A stretch of DNA of 64,000 nt from Stutzerimonas stutzeri (GCF_038561965.1 NZ_CP139348.1:4154001-4218000), one strand, 5' to 3'; shown: positions 32,345 through 41,990, numbered from the stretch's first letter. Made by a program: numbers and translations. The notes: generated by a model from the letters alone, not told the origin.

Positions 32345-33679
32345 ATGCAGACCTTTCATGACTCCTTGATGAATCAAAGCCGATCCGCGCCGAACGGCGG
32401 CGTACATGCACCCTCCTACTATTCCGCTAGCGTCAATCGCGAGCTGGCCTTCGAACCGTTGCAGGGCGAGCAGCGGGCCGACGTTTGCGTCGTTGGTGGG
32501 GGCTTCTCCGGCCTCAATACCGCCATCGAACTGGCCGAACGCGGCCTCAGCGTCGTACTCCTGGAAGCGCACCGCATCGGCTGGGGCGCCAGCGGACGCA
32601 ACGGCGGTCAGCTGATCCGCGGCGTCGGCCATGACGTCGAGCAGTTCACCAATATTCTCGGCGAGGAAGGTGTCGACGAACTCAAGCGTATGGGCTTCGA
32701 AGCGGTGGATATCGTCCGCCAGCGCATCGAGCGCTACGCCATCGACTGTGATTTGACCTGGGGTTATTGCGACCTCGCAACCAAGCCGCGGCACCTGAAA
32801 GGTTTCGACGAGGAATATTCCGACCTGCTGCGCCTGGGCTATCCACATCCACTGCAGCGTGTGTCGCGTCCCAACCTGGCCACGGTGGTCGGTTCGAAAC
32901 GCTATCTCGGCGGTCTGCTGGATATGGGCTCGGGGCACCTGCACCCGCTGAATCTGGCGCTCGGCGAAGCTGCGGCGGCGCAATCGCTAGGCGTGCGTCT
33001 GTTCGAGCAGTCGGCAGTCGAGCGCATCGAGTACGGCCCGCAGGTAACGGTGCACACCGCCCAGGGCGTGGTGCGCGCGGATAATCTGGTGCTGGCCTGC
33101 AATGCCTACCTCAATGGCCTGCAGCCGAAACTGGCGGGCAAGGTGCTGCCGGCCGGCAGTTACATCATCGCCACCGAGCGACTGCCGGAACCGCTGCAGC
33201 GTGAACTGTTGCCGCAGAACATGGCGGTCTGCGATCAACGGGTGGCGCTCGACTATTTCCGCCTGTCTGCCGATGGCCGCCTGCTGTTCGGCGGTGCCTG
33301 CCACTACTCCGGCCGTGATCCGAAAGATATCGCGGCCTACATGCAGCCGAAGATGCTCGAAGTCTTCCCGCAGCTGATCGGCATCGGCATCGATTACCAA
33401 TGGGGCGGCATGATTGGCATCGGTGCCAACCGCCTGCCGCAGATCGGTCGGCTGGCGGAGCATCCCAACGTGTTCTATGCCCAGGCCTATTCCGGCCATG
33501 GGCTGAATGCCACACACCTGGCCGGACGCCTGCTGGCCGAGGCCATCGCGGCGCAGGCGAGCCACGGCTTCGAGCTATTCGCCAAAGTGCCACACCCGAC
33601 CTTCCCCGGCGGCCGGGCGCTGCGCTCGCCGCTGCTGGCGATGGGTATGCTCTGGTATCGGTTGAAAGACCGTTTCTGA
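32345..33679 (+). CDS. gamma-glutamylputrescine oxidase-like FAD enzyme (PuuB/PauB type)
   Basis: A 444-residue FAD-dependent oxidoreductase of the DAO family. It shows ADVCVVGGGFSGLNTAIELAERG (FAD), then GWGASGRNGGQLIRG, the PuuB-type signature. The C-terminal QAYSGHGLNATHLAGR closes the FAD site. In the gamma-glutamylation route it oxidises gamma-glutamyl-polyamines to aldehydes. The position beside dadA/lrp matches P. aeruginosa PA5309 (PauB4). The PauR-like regulator at 29290 is a likely controller; no other pau genes are here. Confidence 0.87.
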   Translation: MQTFHDSLMNQSRSAPNGGVHAPSYYSASVNRELAFEPLQGEQRADVCVVGGGFSGLNTAIELAERGLSVVLLEAHRIGWGASGRNGGQLIRGVGHDVEQFTNILGEEGVDELKRMGFEAVDIVRQRIERYAIDCDLTWGYCDLATKPRHLKGFDEEYSDLLRLGYPHPLQRVSRPNLATVVGSKRYLGGLLDMGSGHLHPLNLALGEAAAAQSLGVRLFEQSAVERIEYGPQVTVHTAQGVVRADNLVLACNAYLNGLQPKLAGKVLPAGSYIIATERLPEPLQRELLPQNMAVCDQRVALDYFRLSADGRLLFGGACHYSGRDPKDIAAYMQPKMLEVFPQLIGIGIDYQWGGMIGIGANRLPQIGRLAEHPNVFYAQAYSGHGLNATHLAGRLLAEAIAAQASHGFELFAKVPHPTFPGGRALRSPLLAMGMLWYRLKDRF

Positions 33680-33737
33680 ATTTTCCGACCAAGCGCAGCG
33701 TCCAAGCTTCGATGAATGGACGCATATCGGAGAATAC

Positions 33738-35285
33738 TTGCGCGCTTACCTGACGGTTCTGCTGGTTTTGCTACTAAGCGGCTGTGCCAGCCATCCCGCA
33801 CCCAGCGAGTCCTATTCGGTGGCGCCGGATGCGTCGCCGCTCGGCCGACGTATACAGCAGCTCGCTGAGCAGCAACCTCAAGGCTATTCGGGCTTTCGTC
33901 TGCTAGCCGAGAGCACCGAGGCTTTCGCCGCCCGCACCGAGATGATTCGCGCGGCGCAGCTCAGCCTGGACGTGCAGTACTACATCGTGCACGACGGCAT
34001 GACCACCCGAGCGTTGATCGACGAACTGCTACAGGCTGCCGACCGAGGCGTTCGTGTGCGCCTGCTGCTGGACGACACCACCAGCGATGGGCAGGACTAC
34101 CGCATCGGCACGCTGGCCGCTCATCCCAACATCCAGATCCGCGTATTCAACCCCCTGCACCTCGGGCGCAGCAATGCGGTTACCCGCACTATGGGGCGAC
34201 TGCTGCACCTGTCACTGCAGCACCGGCGCATGCACAACAAGCTGATGCTGGTCGACGGCAGCCTGGCTATCGTCGGCGGGCGCAACCTCGGCGACGAATA
34301 TTTCGATGCCGATCAGGCCTTCAACTTCACCGATATCGATCTGCTCGGTGCCGGCCCGGTCGCCGAGCAACTGGCGGAGAGTTTCGACCAGTACTGGAAC
34401 AACCAGCTGAGCGTGCCCATCCGGCGTTTTCTCTGGTGGCAGCCGAAGCCCAGCCGCCTGAACAAGGCGCGACAGCAGCTGCATGATTATCTGCAGCAGG
34501 CGCGGCAAGACAACAGTGAGCAGTACCAGCGGCTGATGCAGTACAAGCAGCAGCCGCAGTTGCAGCAATGGTTGGACGAGCTTATCTGGGCGCCCGGCGA
34601 GGCCATGTGGGATGCCCCGGAAAAGCTGCTCGCCGAAGGCATACCAGCCACGTCATTGCTGCTGACTACCCAGCTCGCACCGACCATGCAAACGGTGAGT
34701 CGCGAGCTGACCCTGGTATCCGCTTACTTCGTGCCAACCGACAGCGGTGTGGAGTATCTGGCTGACCGCACCGGCGCCGGGGTCACTGTGCGCATTCTCA
34801 CCAATTCACTGGAGGCCACCGACGTACCGGCGGTGCATGGCGGCTACGCGCCCTATCGCAAGGCAATGCTGGACCTTGGCGTGCGCCTGTTCGAACTGCG
34901 CCGGCAACCGGAACAGGAGCCGTCCTATAGCTTTCTCGGCGAGTCGGAATCGAGCCTGCACAGCAAGGCGGCGGTATTCGACCAGGAAAAAGTATTTATC
35001 GGCTCGCTGAATCTCGACCCCCGCTCGGTGCTGTGGAACAGCGAGGTAGGCGTCCTGGTGGAAAGCCAGGAGCTTGCCCGTGAGGTTCACCGGCTCACGC
35101 TGGAAGGCATGTCGCCCGCGCTCAGCTACGAAGTGCGTCTGGAGGAGCGCGACGGGCGCAAGCAGCTGATATGGATTGCCGAGGATGGCGGTCGCTTGAG
35201 TGTGATCGAAAAGGAGCCGGGCGGGCTCTGGCGACGCTTCAATGCCTGGTTTGCCGAAATCATCGGCCTGGAGAAGATGCTCTAG
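33738..35285 (+). CDS. ClsC-like phospholipase D-family lipoprotein
   Basis: A 515-residue protein with two PLD/HKD motifs: HNKLMLVDGSLAIVGGRNLGDEYF and HSKAAVFDQEKVFIGSLNLDPRS. Overall it matches the cardiolipin synthase C (YmdC) family, including VQYYI, RVRLLLDD and VSAYFVPTDSGV. A lipobox (LLLSGCAS) at the N-terminus predicts a lipidated, periplasm-facing protein. E. coli ClsC works with YmdB; no macrodomain gene is adjacent. The start is TTG at 33738 with GGAG. Confidence 0.85.
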   Translation: MRAYLTVLLVLLLSGCASHPAPSESYSVAPDASPLGRRIQQLAEQQPQGYSGFRLLAESTEAFAARTEMIRAAQLSLDVQYYIVHDGMTTRALIDELLQAADRGVRVRLLLDDTTSDGQDYRIGTLAAHPNIQIRVFNPLHLGRSNAVTRTMGRLLHLSLQHRRMHNKLMLVDGSLAIVGGRNLGDEYFDADQAFNFTDIDLLGAGPVAEQLAESFDQYWNNQLSVPIRRFLWWQPKPSRLNKARQQLHDYLQQARQDNSEQYQRLMQYKQQPQLQQWLDELIWAPGEAMWDAPEKLLAEGIPATSLLLTTQLAPTMQTVSRELTLVSAYFVPTDSGVEYLADRTGAGVTVRILTNSLEATDVPAVHGGYAPYRKAMLDLGVRLFELRRQPEQEPSYSFLGESESSLHSKAAVFDQEKVFIGSLNLDPRSVLWNSEVGVLVESQELAREVHRLTLEGMSPALSYEVRLEERDGRKQLIWIAEDGGRLSVIEKEPGGLWRRFNAWFAEIIGLEKML

Positions 35286-35442
35286 CGTTCGCCACTGAAT
35301 ACGGCACGTATGGCGCCTCTTTGCATTCAATCCGACATAAATCATTCTTTGGGGTGATACCACTTGGCCAGCGGTCCGTTAGGCTCAGGAGCGCTGCTGC
35401 CATGCACGCATAGCTTCTATAAAAATAAAAAGGAGCACGACA

Positions 35443-36186
35443 ATGGACCGTTTAACTCGCTTCTGGCTATTGCTCATTCTCGTCATGCTGCCCAGTTTCA
35501 ACGAGGCCGCTGAACCTGAATCCGCCCCGCCTCTGCAGAGCATGCAGATCCACGCCAACCGCGCCACCAGCAGCCTGCTGCTCTACCGTGGCGAAGGTTT
35601 TCAGAAAGCCCATCTGCTGCGCCTGGAAGAAGACATCCGCGCGCTGAATGCGGCCTTGCTCAGGGTCGCCAATCCCACCAGCGCGCTTCGCGAAAGCCAC
35701 CTGGAGTTGCAGACACGCCTGCGCGAAGGCGCGAGCTTTGGCTACAAGGAAGACGACATGCCTTGGGGCTGGCCGCTACAGATGAGCAAGGCGTTACGCG
35801 ACTTTCTCACTGCCGTTCGCGCGCAGCAGGGCGTTGACGCCCAGGCGGAACTGCCGGCAAAAGTGGAGTATCTGGCCGTTCAATACCTCAGCCGCGCTTA
35901 CATCGGCTCGTTCGAGATCGCCCGGGAACAGCCGGATACCTACCTTGGTCAGGACGAGCGTCATCTGGTGCCAGCCATCGATGCACAGTTAGCCGGGCTG
36001 GACGGCAAACGCGATCCGGCGCTGGCCAAACTCAAGACCCGCTGGGATTTCCTCAAGGTGGCGCTGGAAGACATGAACAGCGGCAGCAACAACTTCTCCA
36101 CCGCGTCAGGCCGCCCCTTCGCGCCGATCATGGTCGACCGCCACGCTCGCGGCCTCAGCGACCAGTGGATGGCGGCCAAACCCTGA
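35443..36186 (+). CDS. secreted protein of unknown function
   Basis: A 247-residue protein I do not recognise. A signal peptide is clear (MDRLTRFWLLLILVMLPSFNEA), then a mainly helical, charged chain with no cysteines and no metal motif. An excellent AAGGAG precedes the ATG. A 158-base gap with AT-rich DNA upstream suggests its own promoter. It is probably periplasmic. Codon use and GC content look like the neighbours, so it is not obviously foreign. Confidence 0.75.
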   Translation: MDRLTRFWLLLILVMLPSFNEAAEPESAPPLQSMQIHANRATSSLLLYRGEGFQKAHLLRLEEDIRALNAALLRVANPTSALRESHLELQTRLREGASFGYKEDDMPWGWPLQMSKALRDFLTAVRAQQGVDAQAELPAKVEYLAVQYLSRAYIGSFEIAREQPDTYLGQDERHLVPAIDAQLAGLDGKRDPALAKLKTRWDFLKVALEDMNSGSNNFSTASGRPFAPIMVDRHARGLSDQWMAAKP

Positions 36187-36192
36187 ACGACG

Positions 36193-36717
36193 TCAGCCGT
36201 GGGCGGCTGAATCGCGCAGGCGCACCGGCCCGACACGCGCCTCGATAGCGAGGCGCAACGGCTCGCGCAAACCGAGCATGAAGCCGAGTTCAGCAGCGAC
36301 GAATAGCGGCCCGATAATCAGCCCGGTTAGGTCGTCGACGAAGGCCGGCTTGCGTCCCTCGAAGTAGTGCCCGACGAACTGGATGACCCAGCCGAGCACG
36401 AACAATCCCAGCCCGGCACCCAACCACAACGCTGTCGTCGCGCTGGCGAAGCGTGCGCCCAGCCAGATGCAAAGCAACAGAACGGCGCTCATCAGCAGGC
36501 CATACCGCAGATCGAGGCGCAGATAGAACACCGCCGCCACGAGCGAGACCAGTGCGGCCGGGCTGAGCCATATACCGGCCCAGTCGAGCCCTGGCCGCGA
36601 GAGCAATACGGCCACCGCCAGCACGATTAGCGGAATGCCGATGAAATGGGTAAGCAGGTTACGCGGATCGCGATGGTAGGCGGCATATTGCGCCAGGTAA
36701 TCGGTGAGGGTTTTCAT
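36193..36717 (-). CDS. Mpo1-like (DUF962) membrane protein
   Basis: A 174-residue membrane protein with the DUF962 opening (YAAYHRDPRNLLTHFIGIPLIV) and a second histidine motif (VQFVGHYFEGRKPAF). These are the Fe-binding His positions in the yeast dioxygenase Mpo1, which alpha-oxidises 2-hydroxy fatty acids (family knowledge). Four to five helices are visible. The bacterial substrate is unknown. CGGAG supports the ATG at 36717. It is convergent with the secreted-protein gene. Confidence 0.85.
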   Translation of the reverse strand: MKTLTDYLAQYAAYHRDPRNLLTHFIGIPLIVLAVAVLLSRPGLDWAGIWLSPAALVSLVAAVFYLRLDLRYGLLMSAVLLLCIWLGARFASATTALWLGAGLGLFVLGWVIQFVGHYFEGRKPAFVDDLTGLIIGPLFVAAELGFMLGLREPLRLAIEARVGPVRLRDSAAHG

Positions 36718-36820
36718 TGGCGACATCTCCGGTAATCGCATCCGCCAAGCTTAGCCGGTCAGTGCGCCGTCGCCCTCGCCAGCAGACAAGGCTATCGCGC
36801 CAACATCAAGGTTGGCTGCG

Positions 36821-38383
36821 CTATTCCTCGGGGCGATAGCCCAGCCGCAGCCCACCCCAATGACGACCATTGACCATGATCGGTACCGACAGGTCATGCA
36901 TCAGCTCACCCGTATCGCGGCTGTAGGTTTGCAGCAATACCCGACGTTGATGGCTGCCACAGCGGCCACCCGTGCGATCGTTGAACAGGCGCTTGCTACG
37001 GCTCTTGACCCGGTCGATTTCCGGATTACCTACCGGCGGCTGACTGAATGCGCGGTTATGCGTCGGGACATAGCCTTCGGGCGTTGTGGCGATGGCGTAG
37101 ACCAGCGCCGAATGCTTCTGCAACAGCGGCTCCTGAATCGTCGGCAGCACGTCATCGGCATAGCGATCGAAACGGGTCTGATACTTCACCGGATCGGTAT
37201 TGGGCTGCGCGCGGTAGTTGCGATCGAACAAATCATCGAGGCTGACACGTCCAGCCTGGATATCCGCCTCGAATCGAGCCGCAATGGCCGCCGCGCCCTG
37301 ACGAGCCAGGTCAAAGATGGCCTGGTGATAATCGTCGAGCTGAACCTCGGCCAACTGCTCGCTGGCGCTCTCGGCTTGCGCAACAAGACGTTCGGCAGCC
37401 TGTTCGAGCTGCCGGGTCTGCTTTTCGCTGTCCAGCGCATCGGCGCGCAGTTGATCGAGCGCGACGAACTGACCGGTCAGGCGCTGATGGTTGTCGGCGG
37501 TGCCGGTGGTGATCTGCTCCACCTGACTTTCAACGCTGCCGGCCAGACCGGCAATGCCGCTGAGCTGCTCACCAGTGACGGCGATCTGCTCGGCGGCAGC
37601 ATCCAGCTCGCTGGCCTGGCGCTGGATATAGCTGACCACCGCCTCGCTCTGCTGACGGATGTCGCCAACCATGCGGCCGACTTCCTCGGTTGCGCTGGAG
37701 GTTCGCGCCGCCAGACTGCGAACTTCGTCGGCGACCACGGCAAAGCCGCGACCTGCCTCGCCGGCGCGTGCAGCCTCGATGGCCGCATTCAGCGCCAGCA
37801 GGTTGGTTTGGCTGGCAATCGACTGGATCACGTCAGTAATGCGGCGGATCTCTTCCGTGCGGGCCGATAGTCCATCGATCAGCTCGCGGCTGGCGTGGGT
37901 CTGGGCGCTGAGCTGCTGCATGCGCTCAATGGCGCGCTGCAGCTCGGCCTGCCCAGCGTCGCTGCGCTGGCGTACCGCTTGCGCGGCATCCAGGGTGTGG
38001 CGGGCACGCTCGGCGCTATCCTGCTCGGTCGCGGCAATGGCCTGCGCGCCATTGGCGATCTCGCTCACCGCTTTGAGCTGCGACTGCAGGCGGCTCGCCA
38101 GCTGCTCGGCACTGTAGGCCACTTGCGCGGCGGACAGGGCGTTGTGACAGGTATTGCGCGAGAGGTTTTTGGTGAGTTCGGCGAACGCCTGCGGCGCATC
38201 GTCGGCACTCGAGGCGCTGCGGTCTGCTGCAGACCAGGCGGTAAACCAGGGCAACAGCGCTGCCGCTAGCAGCAACGCGCCGGTCACCAGCAGGGGCGGC
38301 ACCAGCCAGTAATGCACAAGCAAGACACCGATGATCAGCGCGGCATGGGACGCGACGGCCTTGGGGCGGTTGGCAGGGCTCAT
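36821..38383 (-). CDS. methyl-accepting chemotaxis protein with C-terminal sensor domain
   Basis: A 520-residue chemoreceptor. One or two N-terminal membrane helices (about residues 10-60) are followed at once by the coiled-coil signalling domain. The hairpin tip is TNLLALNAAIEAARAGEAGRGFAVVADEVRSLA. After it comes a C-terminal domain of about 150 residues (FDRNYRAQPN to HWGGLRLGYRPEE) that looks Cache-like. This order, sensor last, is the reverse of the usual one. The sensor would lie in the cytoplasm. AGAGG supports the ATG at 38383. Confidence 0.87.
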   Translation of the reverse strand: MSPANRPKAVASHAALIIGVLLVHYWLVPPLLVTGALLLAAALLPWFTAWSAADRSASSADDAPQAFAELTKNLSRNTCHNALSAAQVAYSAEQLASRLQSQLKAVSEIANGAQAIAATEQDSAERARHTLDAAQAVRQRSDAGQAELQRAIERMQQLSAQTHASRELIDGLSARTEEIRRITDVIQSIASQTNLLALNAAIEAARAGEAGRGFAVVADEVRSLAARTSSATEEVGRMVGDIRQQSEAVVSYIQRQASELDAAAEQIAVTGEQLSGIAGLAGSVESQVEQITTGTADNHQRLTGQFVALDQLRADALDSEKQTRQLEQAAERLVAQAESASEQLAEVQLDDYHQAIFDLARQGAAAIAARFEADIQAGRVSLDDLFDRNYRAQPNTDPVKYQTRFDRYADDVLPTIQEPLLQKHSALVYAIATTPEGYVPTHNRAFSQPPVGNPEIDRVKSRSKRLFNDRTGGRCGSHQRRVLLQTYSRDTGELMHDLSVPIMVNGRHWGGLRLGYRPEE

Positions 38384-38554
38384 GAACGGCCTCTTGTTCT
38401 TGTCGGTTCGATCCGACGTTGTACCCATACCCTCCGATAAAGAACAGTAGTGCCTTAGTAGCAACATGCCGTCATCGGAGGCTCACTACAGGCTTAACGG
38501 CCGCGCTCGAACAAACTGAAGGCGTGCGGAGTAGCCTCCGGTCGTCATCGGGCG

Positions 38555-40078
38555 CTATACGTCGAACGGTCGGTCAGGCGCGGTTAGCGGCAGCGAGAGT
38601 TGCACCCGTCGGCGCAGCCAAGGGCTCGGACGATAACGCGCCTCGCCGCCGTAGCAGCCCTGCATGGCCTGTAGAATGGCAAGGATTCGCGCCGCGCCGT
38701 AGTGCTCGGCAAAACCCAGCGGCCCCTTCGGATAGCCCAGTGCAAGGGTAACAGCGCGGTCTAGCGTCTGCGGATCAGCGATACCCTTCTGGGCGATCTC
38801 GCACCCCAGATTGACAATACTTGCCACTACCCGCTGGCTGACGAAGCCGGGCGAGTCATTGATAACCTCGACCGGCACACCATCGCTCGCCAGCGCCTGT
38901 CGCGCCTGCGTTTCGATGCGAGGATCAAGTGCAGGCTGGCGCATCAGCACGCGGCGCCGATGAAAATCACAGAACAGGTCGAAGGCCATACAGCGTTCCG
39001 CCGGCAAGCCGAGCCGCGCGATCATGCTGCTGCCATCCTCCCCCAACGGCGTGATCAGGCATATGGCGCGCTCCGATGGCCTCTCGCCGGTTTCCAGCTG
39101 CATACCGGCTTCACGCAACAATTCTGCCAGCCGACCACGCAAATCAACATCCTGACTGTCCAGCCAGAACGGACGCTCGACGGATACTGGTGGCAACTGC
39201 GGCTCGGGCGTGCGGATCTGCTGACCGTTCTCGTAGCGGTAGTAGCCCTGGCCCGTCTTGCGCCCGAGCAGGCCGGCCGCGACCCGCTGCGCCGCCTGGT
39301 ACGACGGCGTGTAGCGCGGATCCTGATAGAACTGCTGGTACACCGACTCCATCACCGCATGGGAAATATCCAGCCCGGTGAGATCGAACAGCTCGAACGG
39401 CCCCATGCGAAAGCCCGGCCCGTCGCGGAGGATGCGGTCGATCTGCTCGGCATCGGCGATGCCCTCGGCGAGAATGCGCTGGGCCTCGGTGCTGTAAGCG
39501 CGACCGGCGTGATTGACCAGAAAACCGGGGGTATCCGGCGTGATCGCCGGAAAATGCCCGGACTCTTCAGCCAGCCCAACCAAACCCTCGATGACCTGCG
39601 GGTCGCTGCGCTCACCGCGCACCACCTCGACCAGCTTCATCAGTGGCACCGGATTGAAGAAATGAAAACCCGCCACCCGCTCCGGGCGCTGGCAGGCAGC
39701 CGCGATACGCGTAACCGAAAGCGATGAGGTATTGGTCGCCAGCACCGCGTGTTCGGCGAGCAGTTTCTCAAGTTCGACGAACAGCGCCTGCTTGGCCTCG
39801 AGATTCTCGATGATCGCCTCGATCACCAGATCGCAGCCGGACAGATCGGCCAGCGCAGGTGCCGCCTGCATGCGCGCAAGTGTGGCGTCCAGCTCGGCGA
39901 CACTCAGCCGCCCCTTGGCTACACCGCGCTCGAGCAACTCACGGTTGAAGCGCAGCGCCTCGCTGATCGATTCGCTGCGTGCATCGTGCAACCACACCTG
40001 CTTGCCGGCGCCGGCGAACAACTGCGCAATGCCGCGACCCATGGCTCCGGCGCCGACGATACCGATACGGTTAAACAT
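38555..40078 (-). CDS. 3-hydroxyacyl-CoA dehydrogenase (PaaH-like, two C-terminal domains)
   Basis: A 507-residue NAD-dependent enzyme of fatty-acid or aromatic catabolism. It has the Rossmann GAGAMGRGIA, then ATNTSSLSVT, HFFNPVPLMKLVEVV, and a duplicated C-terminal 3HCDH domain (DTPGFLVNHAGRAY and NDSPGFVSQRVVAS). This double-tail layout and length are typical of PaaH/PaaC 3-hydroxyadipyl-CoA dehydrogenases. No other paa or fad genes are adjacent except the divergent thioesterase, so the pathway is uncertain. Confidence 0.88.
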   Translation of the reverse strand: MFNRIGIVGAGAMGRGIAQLFAGAGKQVWLHDARSESISEALRFNRELLERGVAKGRLSVAELDATLARMQAAPALADLSGCDLVIEAIIENLEAKQALFVELEKLLAEHAVLATNTSSLSVTRIAAACQRPERVAGFHFFNPVPLMKLVEVVRGERSDPQVIEGLVGLAEESGHFPAITPDTPGFLVNHAGRAYSTEAQRILAEGIADAEQIDRILRDGPGFRMGPFELFDLTGLDISHAVMESVYQQFYQDPRYTPSYQAAQRVAAGLLGRKTGQGYYRYENGQQIRTPEPQLPPVSVERPFWLDSQDVDLRGRLAELLREAGMQLETGERPSERAICLITPLGEDGSSMIARLGLPAERCMAFDLFCDFHRRRVLMRQPALDPRIETQARQALASDGVPVEVINDSPGFVSQRVVASIVNLGCEIAQKGIADPQTLDRAVTLALGYPKGPLGFAEHYGAARILAILQAMQGCYGGEARYRPSPWLRRRVQLSLPLTAPDRPFDV

Positions 40079-40195
40079 GCAGTCCTCCTCAAGCTCAAGC
40101 GTAATTTCGCACTGCGGAATAACATTTCACCGAATTGACCCTGAGCGTAAAGACTGCCAATCTCCAGCGCAAGTCAGCTGCCGAATCGCCTGCTT

Positions 40196-40639
40196 ATGCC
40201 TGATCAGCCCTACCCCGCCGCCACGCTGCAACAGACGGAAGCCTCCTTGACCGGCTTCTTCCAAGACCTCGGCTGCCGCCTCACGGAATACGGCCCGGAA
40301 CGCGTGGTGGTCGAACTGCTGTTGCTGCCACGCCACTTGAACAACGCCAGCAACTTGCACGGTGGCGTAACGTCTACCCTGCTGGACGTGGCCATGGGCC
40401 TTTGCGGAACCTGGGTGGCTCAGCCGGAGCAGCGCCGTGTGGCGACCACGCTATCGATGAGCGTCAACTTCAGTGCACCGGCGGCGGCAGGCAGTCGAAT
40501 CCGTGCGATCGCCATCTGCCGCTCTGCCGGCCACAAGGTATTCATGGCCACTTGCGACCTGTTGGACGATCAAGATCAGTTGCTGGCGTTCGGCGAGGGC
40601 GTCTACAAGCGCGGCAAGCTGCGCAACGAGCTGCCCTGA
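40196..40639 (+). CDS. PaaI-family hotdog thioesterase
   Basis: A 147-residue hotdog-fold protein. The catalytic-helix motif NNASNLHGGVTSTLLDVAMG contains the His-Gly-Gly and Asp positions of the PaaI family. It probably hydrolyses acyl- or aryl-CoA. It is divergent from the hydroxyacyl-CoA dehydrogenase and 3 bases before a membrane protein gene, so it could be regulated with either. Confidence 0.85.
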   Translation: MPDQPYPAATLQQTEASLTGFFQDLGCRLTEYGPERVVVELLLLPRHLNNASNLHGGVTSTLLDVAMGLCGTWVAQPEQRRVATTLSMSVNFSAPAAAGSRIRAIAICRSAGHKVFMATCDLLDDQDQLLAFGEGVYKRGKLRNELP

Positions 40640-40642
40640 ACG

Positions 40643-41986
40643 ATGCTCGCCCTGCTGCCGCTGGCGCTCATCTGCGAGCTGCTCACCCTGATTACTCGCC
40701 TACCGTTGCTGAGCGTGGTCAGCGGAGCATTGCTGGTGCTGTTCTTCGCCTGGCATTGGCGCTCGCTGATGCCCTATCCGCGCCGGCTCGGACTGGTCAC
40801 CTTGAGCCTGTTCGGCTACTGGATGCTATTCAGTGAATCCGACTGGCAGCAGACGCAGCGGATGCTCTCCGCCGCGGCCTACTACGGCGCATTCATCGGC
40901 GCGCTCAGCCTCGCGCATTGTGCGGTCAAGCGGCTGCCGCAGCTCGGCGAACTGCATCGCCTTTTGTTGCGCCTGCCCCGCGCCAGCCTCTATCCGAGCT
41001 ATCTGTTCAGTACCTTTGCGATCAGCTCGGTGCTGAGTTTCGGCATGCTCAACCTGGTCTGTGGCTCACTGGAACGCTATCTGGATCGACAGCCGTACAA
41101 CCCGAAACAGCGCCGCGAAGGCGCCAGAGGCGTAATGGTCACCGCCCTGCGCGGCTTCGCCCTGGTGCCCTTGCTGGCACCGACCAGCGTGGCGGTGGCG
41201 ATCCTCACCCGAGAGCTGCCGGGACTGAGCTGGAGCGCCCTGCTGCCGTTCGGCCTGTTTTGCGGAGCCATCCTGCTGGCGGTTGGTTGGCCAATGGAGA
41301 ACCGCCGCCTGCAACAGTTGCAGCAAACCGCTGAGCCGGTGCAAGCGGCGGAGCCAGCCGACACGGCGAACGGGCTGCGCAGCGTGCTCTACGGCAGCCT
41401 GCTCGGCATTCTGGCGATTGCATTGCTGGCCAGCCTGACCTGGCTGTCGGCAACCCAGGCGGCGATGCTGCTGGTGCCGCTCGCGGTGATCGGGCTGCTG
41501 CTGTATCAGGGTGGATCACCGGTCGCTGTCTATACCGAGGTGCGCGACACCCTTGCCGGAATGCGTAACGAGACCCTCATCTTCGCCTGCTCCGCACTTC
41601 TCGGCGGCCTCACCGCCGTGTTGATCCCGGTCGAGCGGCTGGCTAGCCACTTCAGCAACACGCCGCTGGCGCTGTTCGGCCTCGGCAGCGCTGGCATGCT
41701 CACGATCATCATTCTGGCCCTGCTCGGCGTTGCACCGATCATTTCGCTCAGTCTGTGTGCCGCACTGCTGGCGCAGCTAGCCGGACACGGCGTAGCGATC
41801 ATGCAGCCGGCGGTGGCGTTGCTGGTCGGCTTCTCATTGGCCATGTTGCTCTCGCCCTATGGTCCATCGGCGCTGATGCTGGCGCGCCACGCCGAACTGT
41901 CCCCGTGGCGCATCGCCTTCGGCTGGAACGGACGTTTCGTGCTGCTGGTACTCGGCCCATTGCTGCTGGTGCCGCTACTCGCCTAG
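40643..41986 (+). CDS. polytopic inner-membrane protein, possible transporter
   Basis: A 447-residue protein with about 11-12 hydrophobic helices, a soluble linker near residues 220-245, and a Pro-rich re-entrant-like segment late in the chain (LGVAPIISLSL, LLSPYGPSALML). I cannot name the family. The topology suggests an ion-transporter-like permease. It starts 3 bases after the thioesterase stop and is surely co-transcribed with it. It is convergent with radC. Confidence 0.7.
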   Translation: MLALLPLALICELLTLITRLPLLSVVSGALLVLFFAWHWRSLMPYPRRLGLVTLSLFGYWMLFSESDWQQTQRMLSAAAYYGAFIGALSLAHCAVKRLPQLGELHRLLLRLPRASLYPSYLFSTFAISSVLSFGMLNLVCGSLERYLDRQPYNPKQRREGARGVMVTALRGFALVPLLAPTSVAVAILTRELPGLSWSALLPFGLFCGAILLAVGWPMENRRLQQLQQTAEPVQAAEPADTANGLRSVLYGSLLGILAIALLASLTWLSATQAAMLLVPLAVIGLLLYQGGSPVAVYTEVRDTLAGMRNETLIFACSALLGGLTAVLIPVERLASHFSNTPLALFGLGSAGMLTIIILALLGVAPIISLSLCAALLAQLAGHGVAIMQPAVALLVGFSLAMLLSPYGPSALMLARHAELSPWRIAFGWNGRFVLLVLGPLLLVPLLA

Positions 41987-41990
41987 GCGA

